Below are positions 35,335-47,793 of a DNA stretch of 64,000 nt, in pieces. The notes beneath the pieces are model-generated. The model saw only the letters and a program-made list of their open reading frames with translations, ran no database searches and was not told where the DNA came from. Source of the DNA: Chrysomallon squamiferum. Taxonomy: Eukaryota; Mollusca; Gastropoda; Neomphalida; Peltospiridae. Each line of letters begins with the position of its first letter. Position 1 is the first letter of the stretch. Position numbers and translations under genes: made by a program. The stretch is from positions 12,389,723 to 12,453,722 of the forward strand of contig CM022677.1 of the NCBI GenBank assembly GCA_012295275.1, read 5' to 3'.

Positions 35335-36777
35335 AATGTAATGAACAAATTAAATTTCACATAATAACCTGTTAACCTCGTTTGTTCTCAGCTAATCAGT
35401 ACACACTATCGTGATTCCAGGGAATTAACTCTGATATTTTTCAATATAACCTGATATAAAATACGATAATTAATTAAATATGAGATTAACATTTCTCAAC
35501 GTACTTAACCTTCAAACTGTAAATATCACTGCTCATAATTAATTTTCATCTTTTATCTGTTTGTAAGTAATTAAACCGCTTATTTTCATAACGCCATGTA
35601 GAATTATCATTTATAACTGTCAGTAATGTCTAATACATTAACTGTGAAATAAAGAGGCCTTCCAAATTCCTATGATCTGTTACTAACAAAATCAGGGTTA
35701 GTTTTTAGTTGCACCTCAAATGATAATTAAATATTGATCTTCTTTTAGTAGACAGTTGTGTATTGACAAGCTGAGGTTTCTCTGTTAAATATTAGCAAAT
35801 AATTAATTATATATGAAGTGATATTCATCTTGATATTTCCAGTTGAGAAGTACAGTGAATATTCAGGAATAAAATATCGCAACCAGACAAATATGTTAAT
35901 TCATTAGCAACTGTGATATTAATGTGATATTTCTCAACGTAATTTATGTTGTGTTTACTATATCATGTCAGAATAATTTGTTACTCAGCAAAAGTAACGT
36001 AGTGTTTTTGTTAAGACATATCTAAAATCGAAAAAACTCTCTCAGTTGAAGTATATAAAATTTGCTTTATAAAAGTTAATATCAAATTTAAATGGAAGTT
36101 TTATTTGATTAATCTTAAATTCATCAACATTTTGAGGTTTATTAGACTACTTTTATTAGGATATATTTGTTTCACAGGCATTATTAAAATTAGAACATTT
36201 TTTTATTACCATCGATTTATATAGGTTTCATCGGTAATTAAATATATATATATACTTTTTTTTATTATAGCACAAAACATACTGATAATTAGACATGTAG
36301 TGCAGACACTTAACTTTTTTTCTAAACTGAGAAAAAATGGTAGCTAGTCTGGAAGGATATTCATAGTTATTCAAGATATCGGCGGAGTTCTCTTACAATT
36401 TACACGGTTGGTGTCACCGCTGCTCTCTAACTATGAATGTTCTGTGTAACACAATGTAACTAAAATCTCATGTAAACTACTACACAAACAGTGCACACGT
36501 TTTTAAAATTTATTTTTATAACTCAGTGGTAAAATGAACAGTGTAAATAGCGTTATCCTTAAGTAATACTGACACCTTATTTTTACTTGTTTATAATTAT
36601 GTAATGTATGTATAATTGTGTCATGTAAATAGCTATATCCTTAATTAAAAATATCAAATTTTTACTTTTTTTAAATTATATGATTTATAGTGTAAACTGC
36701 GCTCGTTTTACAAAATAAACGTGTTAGCTTTGTATTCATAATGGAATATCATTTAAGTTTTCTTCTATTTTCTTATA

Positions 36778-36829
<52 letters not shown>

Positions 36830-36850
36830 TTAAAATAAACTGAAAGTTTG
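35335..36850. repeat. Right-arm segment absent from the left arm
   Basis: About 1.5 kb that has no counterpart between 23760 and 23790 in the left arm. Its first part (35335-35620) matches 39919-40145 of the third copy in inverted orientation. The remainder is unique in the window. No gene is recognised. An (AAT)n run lies at 36780-36828. Confidence 0.65.
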
Positions 36851-37344
36851 CTCAAAATACAGGTATCCTCTATAATCTATGTTCTTACTTGAAATTATCA
36901 TTTTAATATGTAGTGTAATATAATTTATGACGTTAATGTTGCACCCGATAACGTTTTCGGCTTTTAGCAGAAGGTAAGTATATAGAGAAAGCTACAGATT
37001 AATAATCTTTTCTAAAACTGTAAAGAAAAAGTTGAATTAGAGATTAGACTGATAAATTGTTTTATTAACTATGACACGGTAATATCAACCTTTTTCATTT
37101 TATACCTATCTATCTACATCTTCCTATTAATCTATAATCTCTTGTTTGGTCTAGCTATCCGTTGAACAAAAATCCATCAAATCATCTCTGATTCCTTTCC
37201 TGCATTCAAAATGTCCGTCAGTGTATCCTGGTCTGTGTATCTGTGTGTGTCTCTGTGTATTTGTTGAATATCAGTCTTACCTTTCAGCACCTTCTTTTGT
37301 ACAGTATAAAAAAATTAAAAATTAATTTCAATACCCATACCCAG

Positions 37345-37428
37345 CACGATTTGTAGACGTAAGAGATTATTGTAAAGAGACGGACAGGACGTCTCTCGGT
37401 GGCCTTGAACAACGTAGACCTTCCCGTT
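37345..37428 (+). CDS. 84-nt candidate exon, right arm copy
   Basis: Plus strand: acceptor TTTCAATACCCATACCCAG, an 84-base open segment reading RFVDVRDYCKETDRTSLGG then LEQRRPSR, and donor GTAAAT. Identical in sequence to the left-arm copy, although flanking intron-like bases differ by substitutions. The exon length preserves frame. No homologue is recognised and no other exon of the same gene is visible within the arm. Confidence 0.5.
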
Positions 37429-38440
37429 GTAAATAAACATAGATTACTGGTGACAAATGAAAACAGCCACTGAAAGAATTCAAGTAAAATTAACTCATCA
37501 TTTTTCATTTCTAGACTCTTTGTTAGCTGTCTTTACATTTGTCAAACATTTAAACTTCTGTTCATGTTATAGCATGTGAATTACAAATTTTCCTGCATTA
37601 AAAATAAAAAAAATTAAACATAAGAAAGATTGGAAGGTGTTCACTTCCAAGACAAAATAAAAACTAAAAGGTAGATCATTAACATCCTCATAAAAATGTT
37701 TTAGACAGTTTACATGATTTATTTTAATAACTAATATAATAATAATAGTAATAATAATAATATAATAATACTACTACTAATAATAATGATGATGATGATG
37801 ATGATCAATGAATACATTAATTAATTAATAATGTTCATCTATATTGCCTATATTACCACTAGTATATATATAAAATAAAATAAAACAAATTGCACTTTTG
37901 CGAAGGGCGACAACTGTAACAGAACTTTCAATACAACCTCATTCAATGATGCGAACTTTTTGATAGAAAAAAAGCAGATTTAATAACGATATTGTTATAT
38001 TTGGCGATATACATTCTTGTTTTTACAAAATATGATGGTGTAGCAGCCAGAGCGGTAGTGTTTTTGTAAAGAAAATGTTTTGAGAGGTTACAGATAGATA
38101 TTTATAGATAAAAAAAGAAAAAAAAGAAAGGATACTATGTAAAACAGTTTTTGAAATGTTTCAAAAACATTTATAAATGCAGTGTTCTAGAAGTTTATTT
38201 CTGTACAATCCCGAATGCTTCTGTATTCAATTTTAAAAAGTTTTATGAGATGAATAAATGTTTAGTAAAAAACAATTGAAAACTAGCGAATTGGACTTAA
38301 AGTTCAACCGAAGCAGATTAAATAAATTCGAATGGAATTAGAAAATGATTATTTTTGACAATAAAATAAAATTCCTAAGCCAACGCGTTTTCTAATTCAA
38401 AGTATATGCATAAACACATAAAAACAATCACATATATAAA

Positions 38441-38442
38441 TA

Positions 38443-38482
<40 letters not shown>
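38441..38482. repeat. (GT)n microsatellite
   Basis: TG run of about 40 bases. The left-arm equivalent (22170) is only a short CA run. Confidence 0.95.
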
Positions 38483-39025
38483 ATATTTTGATGTAGATAA
38501 CAACTGCTGAAATATTTACGTCTATAGCCCATTTTGCATTCACTATTTCCCATTCTTTTTCTAAGGCTGATTACTTTTTTAGTTGACGTTTGAAGAATCT
38601 TATACAGAATTGATGTAATTGCAACAAAAAAGTTGCTTAAAGTATTTCATTTTGTGAAGCAGACAGGTAGTACTATTTATTATTATAGTTGTTAATGAGT
38701 TTGGATTTTTTAAATTTTATTTAGTATAATTTAAACATCACAGCCACCTGATGGCAGCCATCTTATTCGGGAATAATATTTATTTATTTATTATTTATTT
38801 TATTATTAATTTTATTTTTTTTTCCTTAAATAACGACACTCGATTAATAACAAAATTCGCCAGTGTGTGTACTAATGTGAACAGCATAAACAAGAAATGT
38901 TTTACCAATCACTGTGTGGCCAGTAATTAAATTTGTTTTAAAAGAAATTGACTTGTGTAGCACACACCGAAGTAAACACCATACAACAACTATGTGTCAA
39001 CTCACAAACAATTTTTATTTATTTA

Positions 39026-39029
<4 letters not shown>

Positions 39030-39100
<71 letters not shown>

Positions 39101-39122
39101 TTATTTATTTATTTATTTATTT
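39030..39122. repeat. (ATT)n microsatellite with TTTA tail
   Basis: About 70 bases of ATT followed by TTTA units. The poly-Y/L/I frames are artefacts. Confidence 0.95.
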
Positions 39123-39129
39123 TATTATT

Positions 39130-39918
39130 ATTATTTTTTAATATCTAATAAAACTATTTTAACTATATTAAAGTATATAATGGATAGGGCCCTAAATTCT
39201 TTCATATTATTTAAGCTAAATACCTGTATAGCTCTATGTTAACTCTAAAAAACCTATAAAGATGAATACAAATTTAAGAAAAATATGGCCAGGTTATTTC
39301 ATATGTAGACACTGTAAAATATTAATACAATTATTTGTTATAATAATATTTAACACACACACACACAAACGCACACACACATATAATTTGTAATCATAAT
39401 CACAAAAGATATTAATACACTGTACAGTCTCATGCACAAAACATTACTAAAATGATTCTTTTTTGAAGTAGGTGTCTTATTGTTTGACTGATGTATATGA
39501 TACAATGAGATGATATTCATTTAGTTATATGACACATTTTACGGAAAATTACAGGTATGATTTCACTGTAAACATTCAGAAATATAGATGGAACTTCCGT
39601 GTTATAATGTTTTTATAAATATCAGTAGCTTTATATATGTCGTGAAACATATATCGAGAAATAAAGAGAGCGCATCTAGTGTGACATTTTATAAACACCA
39701 GAAACATGTTTCACTGAAAAACACACACAGCAGAACTTTGTGCAACTAACTTCAGATACCGCTTCGAAGTGTCCGTTTTATTAACGTAACGTGATATTTT
39801 ACTTTGCTAATTCTAAATCGTATAATAGAAAGGTGTAAATTTACTGTACGTGGAACTTTAGTAGTATATACACTACAGGAAATATTGATAACCACAGTTA
39901 ATCTATTTGTTATTACGA
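39130..39918. other. Unique AT-rich DNA between palindrome and third copy
   Basis: No gene seen. Short CA run at 39355-39380. Confidence 0.6.
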
Positions 39919-40568
39919 CAGTTATAAATGGTAATTCTACATGGCGTTATGAAAATAAGCGGTTTAATTACCTGTAAAAAGAAAAAAAAAGAGAATTAAT
40001 TATGAGCAGTGATATTTATAGTTAAGTGTATTGAGAACTGTTAATCTCATATTTATATCAGGTTATATTGAAAAATATCAGAGTTAATTCCCTGAAATCA
40101 CGATAGCTGAGAACAAGCAAGGTTAAATTTAATTTTTTCATTACATTCATTCAAGGTGTACATCAGCGCAAGTTGTATAGTGTAATATTTTTTTACATTT
40201 CTTATTATACCTGAAGTTCTCTTATTACATTAGATATTAATATAACCGCTTCACTAGTAATAATCTATATAACAATGAAGCAGACACCATAGTTGTCAAA
40301 GTCCTCTCTTTGGCAATAGCTAAATAACAACAACAACAACAACAGTAATAACACCTTAATATATTTATTTTTTTATTTTGTTTTAATTTTTCTGTACAAA
40401 ATATGTTCGACGCTATTCTCTTAGTTTCATTAGAACTGTTCTGAGTGCGGATATAAAAATTACTTCGAATTTTTTACTAGGCCGCTTAAAATTGTCAGAG
40501 AAATCAGATTTATTCTTAGTGTATTGTTTCTGTCGAGATCAAAACTAAATACTTCTTTTGTAAAACAG

Positions 40569-40608
<40 letters not shown>

Positions 40609-43320
40609 TGATTTATTTATAATATAATTACATAAGAAATCGTGAACTTTTATAAAACCACAGTTAACTAAAGAATATCGGCAGTTTACACTGATAATGT
40701 TACCCATCGATAACAAAAAAAAAATTCAAGTTTTATAACGTCTGTATTATTTATATGGCATTCTAAAATTATATTAATTAGAGATTATAGGTTATATTAT
40801 TGAATAAACATGGAATTTCATTCTAGATTAACTTACTTTTCTCAGTGTTAAAAAAGAAATCTGATATATTCTTAATTACATAATTTGATACATTTGAATT
40901 TTAGTTTAATCATGTACTTTCATGTAGGGAGAGATGTAAATTGTGTCGCGGAATGTCATGTTACTGCTGTCATAAAACAAAGTATCACATTGTGACACTG
41001 AAAGGTGCACAGTTAATTTTCAGTAATATCAATACAATAATAAATACAATATTCATCTAGCACTTCACGCGTTTCTGTATAGTCTTATTATTAATGTTAA
41101 CACACCACAATTTTTTAGTATATAAGAAGGACATTAATTTTTTTGGTGGGGGAAATCATATTAATATTAATGTTGAAAGAAGATATTTATATTTCGATGC
41201 GAAGCGGAGATATTAAGTTTCTATCTTACGTTAACTTTACAAAATTATTCAACATATGAAATATTCAAAATACAACGTTAATGTCGTTTATAATAAAATA
41301 TTTCCTTTTTCTGAGACCTAGAATTGTTTTTGATCAGAGGACTGGTGAATTCATACCAAACGTTAAACAATTTCGCACAGTTTTGTCGTAAAAACGGCCG
41401 TAATGTTAGCTGAAGGCGTTTTTCAGGTTTCTGAATAAAGACCAAACATTAATTCTAAAAGTAAGGGTTCATTTTAATATTATCACCGAAAAATATAGGA
41501 GGAAAATGTATATACGCAATCTGTGTGTGTGTGTGTGTGTGTGTGTGTCCATAAGTATCTGTCTGTATAAAAATGTAAACTTATCCCATTTAAATTTATT
41601 TTGTGAATTAGAAAGTGTAAGAAAAATGCCTTTTGTAAACTGCGAATGTAAAAAAAGGACTCAATATTTTTATTGAAATGTACGCAAACTAATAAAAACA
41701 TGTTCCTTACATCAATTCAGGTCTTTTGTTTTATGATTTACAGTCAACGATCAAGTGGGTTAAGAGAATTTACATTATCCTCACTTGAAGAATTCACAGT
41801 TGTTTTCACACGAGTCTTTACAATAATCATGTTCTATGAAAAAGGATATATTTTCAGAGACAGGTTTGATGCTGAAGTGTGCACTTGTTTAACCAACACA
41901 GCATGTTTTTCTGGGACTACCGAGTTCAAGATTAATAAACTGTAATGAAAATTATAAACAACATTCACAAATTTCTTCATTGGAACATTTAGATTACTGT
42001 TACAGAAATGTGTTCAAAGTTTTTGGTAGAGATGTTTACTGCATTCGTAACAGTTCATTCAAATTTATCTTAAAATGCATTAATAATGAAAAACAAGGCA
42101 ACAACAGAAAATGAAAACAATTATATTTATTTTAATAAATATCAACATTATTAATTACAACATCTAAACAACAAATGTAAGTTAAATAGATATTTCTCTG
42201 TACAGAAGACAGCAGGTACAGATCTAGGGTGTGGTGTTTTAACATATTTGTGTGATGAGAAAATATCACAAATGTTCTCTTGCTCCTCTACCATATAAAA
42301 CTTTCCATTTTTTCTTTTTTCTCTCACACACTGCCTGAAATAAAAAATAAACAGTTACCAAGTAAAATTTCTCAAAAAGAGAGAAACAACGATGAAGACA
42401 GCGAGAAAGATACAATGAGACAGAGAAAAAAAAATAAGGAAGATGATCAAAGAGAAAGAAATAAAAAAGTTTAGTCAACAAAAGATCGTAAAGGGGGCTC
42501 GCATTATTCAAATCTTTTTTCTTTTTATTTAATCTTTTTTTAATCAGTTTTCTGAGTAAAGACCAAACTTTAATTTTAAAAGCAAGGGTTCATCTTAATA
42601 TTATCCCCGAAAAAATACAGGAGGAAAATGTCCCAAAATAAATAGATGAGTACTTTAAAGATGTTCTTCGATTCAAATGGAAATTTTTATATTTAATCAT
42701 ATCAATATTGAAGACAGCGAGAAAGATATAATGAGAGAGAGAGAAACAAAAAATAAGGAAGATGATCAAAGAGAAATAAATAAAAGTGAAACCGAAAAGG
42801 TACAAAAAACCAACAACATTCTGTCTTTTTCCTGAGACTGTGTACAAACTGATAAAGTTCCTCACCTATTACAATCAATCACTAATCATTCTGCTGTGGT
42901 TATACAAAAAAACAGTCTCTTATAATATATTTTTAAAGAAAGGCTCAACTTTCGTTGTTGTTTTTTTGACCTGCCACATCCAAAATATTACTTCGTTTCC
43001 TGTCAGAGTATGAAGACGTTCATTAAAAAATAAAAATGATAAAAATTAATATTATGAAATTAAAATAAAATGAAATCCGAGTGAAATATTCGATAAAAGA
43101 ACACACACACAAACACACATGCACTTGCACACATTTTGTGTTATGGTTAATCTTTAAACTGACAGGCCTCAGCTTATATTCAGAATTAATTATGAATTAC
43201 TACTGTTTAAGCAATATTTTAACTAGCACTATTTCCAGAAAATATATAAAATGTGCTTAGACTATATTTTATTTTACTGAATATCAGCTAAACACAATTG
43301 TTAGCAAAGCTAATAGTAAT
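39919..43320 (+). repeat. Third, partial copy of the palindrome arm (~3.4 kb)
   Basis: Same orientation as the left arm: CAGCGCAAGTTGTATAGTGT (about 40164) with 23810, AAATATAGGAGGAAAATGTA (41490) with 25289, GCGATCAAGTGGGTTAAGAG-like DNA (41748) with 25555, and CCAACAACATTCTG (42810) with 26197. The first part (39919-40145) matches the right arm only. Left and right arms share small changes not found here (for example TTTTCTAATAGG where this copy has TTTTCAGAGACAGG), so the two arms are closer to each other than to this copy. Confidence 0.85.
41673..41945 (+). other. Open frame conserved in the third copy, broken in both arms
   Basis: An acceptor-like TTTTATGATTTACAG lies inside. The frame reads SSGLREFTLSSLEEFTVVFT and then FDAEVCTCLTNTACFSG. 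The two palindrome copies carry TAATAG in the middle and cannot be read through. The surrounding DNA is equally conserved among copies, so I cannot argue selection. Possibly an exon, possibly chance. Confidence 0.25.
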
Positions 43321-43361
43321 AAAATACACTTTAATATCATAAAAGTATCACTATTTTATGT

Positions 43362-43363
<2 letters not shown>

Positions 43364-43407
<44 letters not shown>
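43364..43407. repeat. Poly(T) tract
   Basis: 44 consecutive T, immediately beyond the third copy, followed by CTCTCTC and a relatively GC-rich block. As a minus-strand poly(A) it could mark a retroposition boundary. Confidence 0.95.
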
Positions 43408-43424
43408 CTCTCTCTTTTTTGGCT

Positions 43425-43470
43425 TGGGTTTTGTGACGTCAATTATGGGCTGTGAAGACAGAGTTATTGA
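43425..43470 (+). promoter_or_regulatory. CRE-like TGACGTCA element
   Basis: The palindromic TGACGTCA at 43433-43440, with a second TGACG-type half-site about 30 bases on, sits upstream of a candidate first exon. It matches the cAMP-response-element consensus. Function is inferred from the motif alone. Confidence 0.4.
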
Positions 43471-43529
43471 CGTTCCTACACAAAATAGCTGAAAATTTCG
43501 TAAACGAACGTTCGTAAAGGAAACTCGTA

Positions 43530-43583
43530 TTCTTATAATCTTTTAAAGTCACTTCATCTGCTGAAACTGATAATTTAATAAGG
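43530..43583 (+). ncRNA. Candidate first exon with duplicated splice donor
   Basis: GTCACTTCATCTGCTGAA through TAATTTAATAAG|GTAAGAGT gives a consensus donor. A near-identical block occurs at 45660-45700, about 2.1 kb downstream. No sizeable reading frame is present, so this would be an untranslated exon. Expression is not shown by the sequence. Confidence 0.35.
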
Positions 43584-43974
43584 TAAGAGTTTCTTCACCA
43601 TGTAAGAAATATCAGATTCTTGTAGCCCTATTCTTGGAGTATCAAGCGTTCATGCAACAGTGCTAGAACAGTTTTGGAAAATTCACTAATCGTAACAAGT
43701 CAGCCATTTTTTTCTTTTTTCTGTTCCGTATAATTACAATATCAATCCAAGGTTGACTGAGTAGAGATCGGATACATAACTGATCAATCCTTATTTCTTA
43801 CTAGCTACAAATCTTCTAATTGTTTGCAACACAATAGTAATTAATTGACCAAGGAAAAAATATTGTCAGTGCTTGATTAGACAATAAATAATAATTTTGT
43901 TCAGTTCGAGATGAATGTTATTCACTTTGTTAGTAACTACACATTCTTGTCATCTTTAATTTTACTTTCAGACA

Positions 43975-43976
<2 letters not shown>

Positions 43977-44034
<58 letters not shown>
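43977..44034. repeat. (AAT)n microsatellite
   Basis: About 57 bases of AAT. Confidence 0.95.
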
Positions 44035-44035
<1 letters not shown>

Positions 44036-44133
44036 GAAAATAAACTAGGCAGTTGCTGTTTTAGTTATTATCAGCTGCATTTTACAGTATTTTATTTTCT
44101 CCAGAACCTTCATCTATCAACTTCTTTTTTTCA

Positions 44134-45170
44134 GCTGTTCTGTCTTGGTGTCAGTAGCAGTGATGTGAGTACTTTTCTTAATTTGTCTTTTGAATGAGAA
44201 AGATTTGGGGCAGTTAATTATTTTAATTATAATCTTTCTTTGTTTTTCAGTATTTTTTATTGAAATTCTCTTAACTCCAGGTTAACATTTGAACTTTTGT
44301 ATAAAATCGGGACACAAAAAACAGAATATTAAAAATAGTTTTTACACATGCTAGAATTAATACACATTTCTAATTGTAACTGAAAAATAAATCAGAATTA
44401 CATGACAAATAATGTTTTTAAAAATGGAAAAGAAACAATCTTTTAATTGGTAATTATAACAAATGTGTGTAATTAAGTAAGTTTAATTAATGTGTTTCAC
44501 ATACAAGTGTTTCAGAGTACTACTGGTGATGTAGATGAGAACATTCTTCATGAAGCCTGTCTCCATTACCAGATTGGCAGCCATGTTCCATTTTGATTCA
44601 GAAAAAAGGTAGGTGATAAAAATATATTTAAAAAATAATAATAATAATAATAATATTAATAATAATAATAATAATAATGACTGTTAAGCAATCACTAACT
44701 GAAACAAAACAAAAAATAATGAAACGAAAGAAATAGAAAACTATAGAACTTGAATAAAGAAAAATAACAAAGAAAAAAATAAAACATTTTCAAAAATACG
44801 TTATAAAATATGCACAAGATGAACATGTGGTTGCAATGATGGCTTGGATTTCATGTGATGTCTTTCTCTACTTCCATTTGAAAAAAGAAAATTAAGTGAT
44901 GCATAAAACATTCTTATAGCATTGTTGTCTTTCTTATTTTCTTTGTATAGTTATTAAATGTAGCAGTTGTTTAAAAATTAAATTACATTCATTTTTACTG
45001 AGGGGAATGAGAGAGAACTACATTTGGATGTTTAGTGTAATTTTGTATATTGAAACTGTAATATGGATATTTAATATCATACACTGCCTTTTTTTCTTTC
45101 AGAGCCAGTTCTGGATGACAAGAAAAACATCTCTTTGATGACAGGTGCCAACAAAAGGGAACAAAGTCTG
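44134..45170 (+). ncRNA. Candidate spliced transcription unit, three exon-like segments
   Basis: Segments with consensus borders: 44134-44163 (TTTTTTTCAG acceptor, GAT|GTGAGT donor), 44516-44608 (TTTCAG acceptor, AAAAAG|GTAGGT donor) and from 45104 (TTTTTTTCTTTCAG acceptor) to an in-frame TAG after EPVLDDKKNISLMTG and ANKREQSLY. The last is the only coding-like piece; joined frames stop early. An (AAT)n run lies in the second intron at 44634-44678. It could be a lncRNA or a short-protein gene. Confidence 0.35.
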
Positions 45171-45659
45171 TACTAGTAGTAACAGGTTGTTGTTGTTGAT
45201 GATGATGCTGTTTTGTTCTGGTTATGGAAATATTTGAAACTGTCAGTGACTATGCTTTATATAACTTTATATTTTCATGATTTGTGTTTTGTACAGTAGG
45301 TGCAAAGAGAATATGCAAGGCTGAATATGTAACTGTTGTGTTGCAGGTACCAAAATTAAAATATCAAAACACTTACAGACATCTTAATCTCTTTCTCTTT
45401 ATTTTCTGCGAAAGTTAAGTATTTTCAAAATGTTCACACTAGCTAATTCATCTCTGAAAGTAGTGTTTTATATAAGTGTTCCTTTTTATATTTCTAAATC
45501 TTCAGCCAGTTAGTACTGACAATCAGTTAGTAAATTAGTTCAAAAAAAATCCACAATTTGAAAAGCTTACAGCATTGTTAAATATGACATTCTAATTTCA
45601 TTTTTATTTTTAAAATTCTTCATAAAATGTTTCTAACGCATTCTATAAACCGTTCAATG

Positions 45660-45702
45660 TCACTTCATCTGCTGAAGTGGTAATTTAATAAGGTAAGAGT
45701 TT
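45660..45702 (+). repeat. Second copy of the exon/donor block
   Basis: GTCACTTCATCTGCTGAAGT through AATTTAATAAGGTAAGAGTT matches 43544-43590. The donor GTAAGAGT is retained. Confidence 0.7.
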
Positions 45703-45930
45703 CATCATGTATATTGGATAGAGGATCCTTGTCTCATTAATCTTCGAGTATCTGCAATTTCAAATATTTTTATTAAATGGTCAAATGATAAAATTACAAA
45801 AGTATGAAATGTAATCATTTATAATGATTATTGAATCCACTGGACATTTTTCATTGCTTGCACCCATTGTCTGCCCAGTTCTGATATTTTTGAATCACAT
45901 AAGGGCAGGAAGTGTGCAACCTGTGAATAT

Positions 45931-46209
45931 CTATTGTTGATGGTTGTTAGATGAAAAGACAATATTTTTATAGCCAAATACTATCATAAGTGCCATACAG
46001 TTTTCAGGTTCATGGTTGTTGGTATTAAAATTATGATTACCATTGTCTGATGAATAATGTAATCCAGTATAAGAATAGGTGAACAGTTTCCAGAACCCAA
46101 GTGCTCTTTGAGAATTCTGAAACTTTTGTTGTAGAATAAGGTTGCTGAATTTGTATGCTTGATGGTAGATGTCTGGAATGGTTGTCATGATAACTGTTGT
46201 TCTTGGCAA
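45931..46209 (-). pseudogene. Possible C-type-lectin-like domain remnant
   Basis: The minus strand is open for 92 codons of ordinary composition, including GFWKLFTYSYTGLHYSSDNG and NNHEPENCMALM. The order aromatic-G-L..S.D.G...F......EPENC resembles the middle of a C-type lectin domain (..EPNN.ENC..). The usual tryptophans and final cysteine are missing, and a stop follows. The match is weak and from memory. Confidence 0.3.
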
Positions 46210-47790
46210 GGCTGTGTAATTTAACTTTCTTGTCTGTGCTGTTCTGCTTGGTTTTGTTTTCTAGTAGTATCCAAAGAAATGTGCCGATTTTTTGGTTCCT
46301 GGTGTTGCTTGTTCACCACTGAACAGTGGCTTCTACTTCAGTCAGAGGCTTTTGACTTAAAGTATGAGTTTAGGCGTAATGTAAATATTATAATTAACTT
46401 TCAGTTTGCATTGTATAACTTTAAACAAATATGATTTTATTGAACTGAAAGCAACAAAAATACAGGATAATTATTTAATACGCCTTAAAAGAAAAGATTA
46501 GAAACAAGGTAGACCTTTAATAAAACAATTTATTTATGTCAACTTAAATCTAACATTGAAATATGACTCTTCTGAAAAACTGTACAATTCTAATCAATGA
46601 TCCCAGAATCATTTCCAGAAGATTCATAAATGCACATTTTGTAAATATCCATTCTTTATTTAATCACTGATCAGATGGTTCTGCAAACTTCGACATCTCT
46701 TAATACAATTACATCATGAACTGGAGAACGTTTTGAGTCTTCTATCAGTATGTTGCTTCTCTCTGTCTCATATATCTGATAATTTTAACATGCACTTCTG
46801 TATGTAATTCATTATTATTTATTTTTATTTTATTTTGTTACTGTCCACAAACATAGTATTGGTATTTTATTACTATTTGAGGATGTTATTTTCTCTTTGA
46901 TGAAATGAGAGCCAGAAAAATCTTGTTTGTCAAAATCGTTAATTGATGTAAATCATTTTTATGTTGTCTTTCATAACATTCTTCTCCTTCCACTGATAAC
47001 TCTAAAGATGTGGTGTTCTATTTTATCCCGGTCATTTCATAAAGTGGACACTGAAATATTTGATAATTATTTTAACAATAATTTTAGTCATTTGTTTTTT
47101 TCTATGTGATCATATTGAAACCGGTGATATACATATTTATATATCATTAACACATTTTTTTATACTTTTTTATTTTATCTCTTACCTGATGTAGTGGCTT
47201 TCCTAGGTGAATTTCAGTGCTAGAATTGTTTTCAGTAATTTCTTGTGTGAAGTAGCCCTGTGAAAACATATTTAGTGGAAAAGGTAATATGATAATAAAC
47301 AAGGGAATGGGAAAATGTTCATGCAGTTTTTTGTGATGAACACTTTCCCTATATGCACTACCTCATAGAAAATTAAAGACTGGCATTCAAAGCAATCATA
47401 GCGAAATTTCATATATTTGTTAAAATTGAGACTATAAAACAATACACATTCATTCATCTTTTTTTTAAAGTAATTTTATTACTGATTGGCATCTGAAACA
47501 GTGAAAAAGAATAAAATCTCGTTTCTCATATATTTTCCAGTTTATAGCATAACATCTCAAATTCAATCTTTTCGAAATTTCAGCACATCAATGTTCCCAG
47601 TTAATAAAAAAAAACTGAATTAAGACTGTTCCAAGTTTCAGTTTGTAAGTTCCCTATTAATAAGAAAATTGAATTTCAACCATTCAGAATTTCAGTTCTT
47701 CAATATTCCCTATTAATAAGAAAACAGAATTTGAACCAATTTATCAGTCTTTTTTTATTAGTAAGAAATGTGAATTACTACTGTTCCACT
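46210..47790. other. Intergenic AT-rich DNA
   Basis: No gene supported. Three related lines containing CTATTAATAAGAAAA and CAGTT..TTCA at about 47590-47760 look like a diverged tandem repeat of about 65 bases. Confidence 0.55.
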
Positions 47791-47793
47791 CAC

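Larger units (their letters stand above)
30549..38914 (-). repeat. Giant palindrome, right arm (~8.37 kb)
   Basis: Reverse-complement partner of 20392-28141. It starts directly at the gap with TGACTCAGACAAAATTAG and ends at GTTTTACCAATCACTG. It contains DNA missing from the left arm at 31590-32005 and 35335-36850, and lacks the left-arm segment 20735-22070. Part of 35335-35620 is shared with the third copy starting at 39919, so the left arm probably lost that part. Confidence 0.92.
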
